From positions 186,001-250,000 of the forward strand of contig JBIQHF010000001.1 in the NCBI GenBank assembly GCA_044508675.1: a stretch of DNA of 64,000 bases, written 5' to 3'. The DNA is from Raineyella sp044508675. GTDB taxonomy: Bacteria; Actinomycetota; Actinomycetes; Propionibacteriales; Propionibacteriaceae. The notes beneath the pieces were generated by a model, which was not told the origin of the DNA, ran no database searches, and saw nothing but the letters and a program-made list of their open reading frames with translations. The translations under genes and the position numbers were made by a program. Positions 63,881 to 64,000 of this stretch are shown piece by piece; position 1 is the first letter of the stretch; each line of letters starts with the position of its first letter.

Positions 63881-64000
63881 GGCTCATATCCCTCCCCCTG
63901 GGAACTGTGGGGGTGCCTATCGCATCGAGCGAGTGGAGCGCGACACCCAACCTCACTTCGAGGGTAGAGTTGAGACGAACCTTTAGCTAGACCAAGCTGG
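63881..64000 (-). promoter_or_regulatory. Upstream region of the LuxR pair (runs off the window)
   Basis: Non-coding as far as visible. It is more AT-rich near 63970-64000 (aacctttagctagacc on the plus strand), which may be the promoter. No clear operator seen. Confidence 0.3.

Overview
The window is very GC-rich actinobacterial DNA. GTG starts are frequent, neighbouring genes are often joined by 4-base ATGA overlaps, and several promoters look leaderless. Pyruvate phosphate dikinase with its regulatory protein, a succinyl-CoA:acetate/propionate-type CoA-transferase and a fused carboxyltransferase fit a propionic-acid bacterium (family Propionibacteriaceae). That placement is inferred from gene content and was not tested by a search. 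I see no rRNA, tRNA, CRISPR array, phage or transposase gene.

Layout. 1-5.7 kb: the end of an ECF-transporter S component, a TetR regulator, a four-copy 19-base repeat, dCTP deaminase, a ROK regulator, and an FHA/PP2C signalling pair. 5.8-18.5 kb: central metabolism and housekeeping, namely ppdK with its kinase/pyrophosphorylase, an RlmG/RsmC-like methyltransferase, a YwiC-like membrane protein, TerC behind a probable yybP-ykoY manganese riboswitch, the CoA-transferase, an FGGY sugar kinase, a crotonase-family protein and an extradiol-dioxygenase-family protein. 18.6-24 kb: a siderophore-interacting protein under a probable iron box, then a tightly coupled four-gene operon of a membrane-anchored protein kinase, a 51-residue tail-anchored protein, a zinc-ribbon GTPase and a GAP1-like protein. 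24.2-35.7 kb: a flavin electron-transfer cassette (heme/FAD reductase, FMN-binding protein, ApbE), a Gfo/Idh/MocA oxidoreductase, modABC, an SDR, the fused carboxyltransferase, a DUF1707-like protein, a YdcF-like protein and an AEC transporter.

35.8-63.9 kb is a large cell-surface polysaccharide locus. A rightward arm (36781-44170) encodes an acetyltransferase, a 1004-residue three-module glycosyltransferase, a rhamnosyltransferase-family protein, two Wzz-like proteins and a Wzy-like polymerase. A leftward arm (58324 down to 44223) encodes the priming glycosyl-1-phosphate transferase, nucleotide-sugar enzymes, two related GT4 proteins, a Wzx-like flippase, a GT2, a WsaF-like protein and a second rhamnosyltransferase-family protein. 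The arms converge on a terminator near 44.18 kb. An LMW tyrosine phosphatase flanks one side and two large LuxR/LAL-type regulators flank the other. One aminotransferase of the locus carries an in-frame TAG at codon 37. The dehydrogenase, aminotransferase and acetyltransferase together suggest a diacetamido-uronic-acid-type sugar, and three proteins suggest rhamnose, but no dTDP-rhamnose synthesis genes are in the window.

Most worth a second look: the kinase/tail-anchored/GTPase/GAP1 operon (19.6-24 kb), a dispersed palindromic intergenic element in three copies (10.65, 19.48 and 58.63 kb), the nonsense codon at 51293-51295, and the three-module glycosyltransferase.
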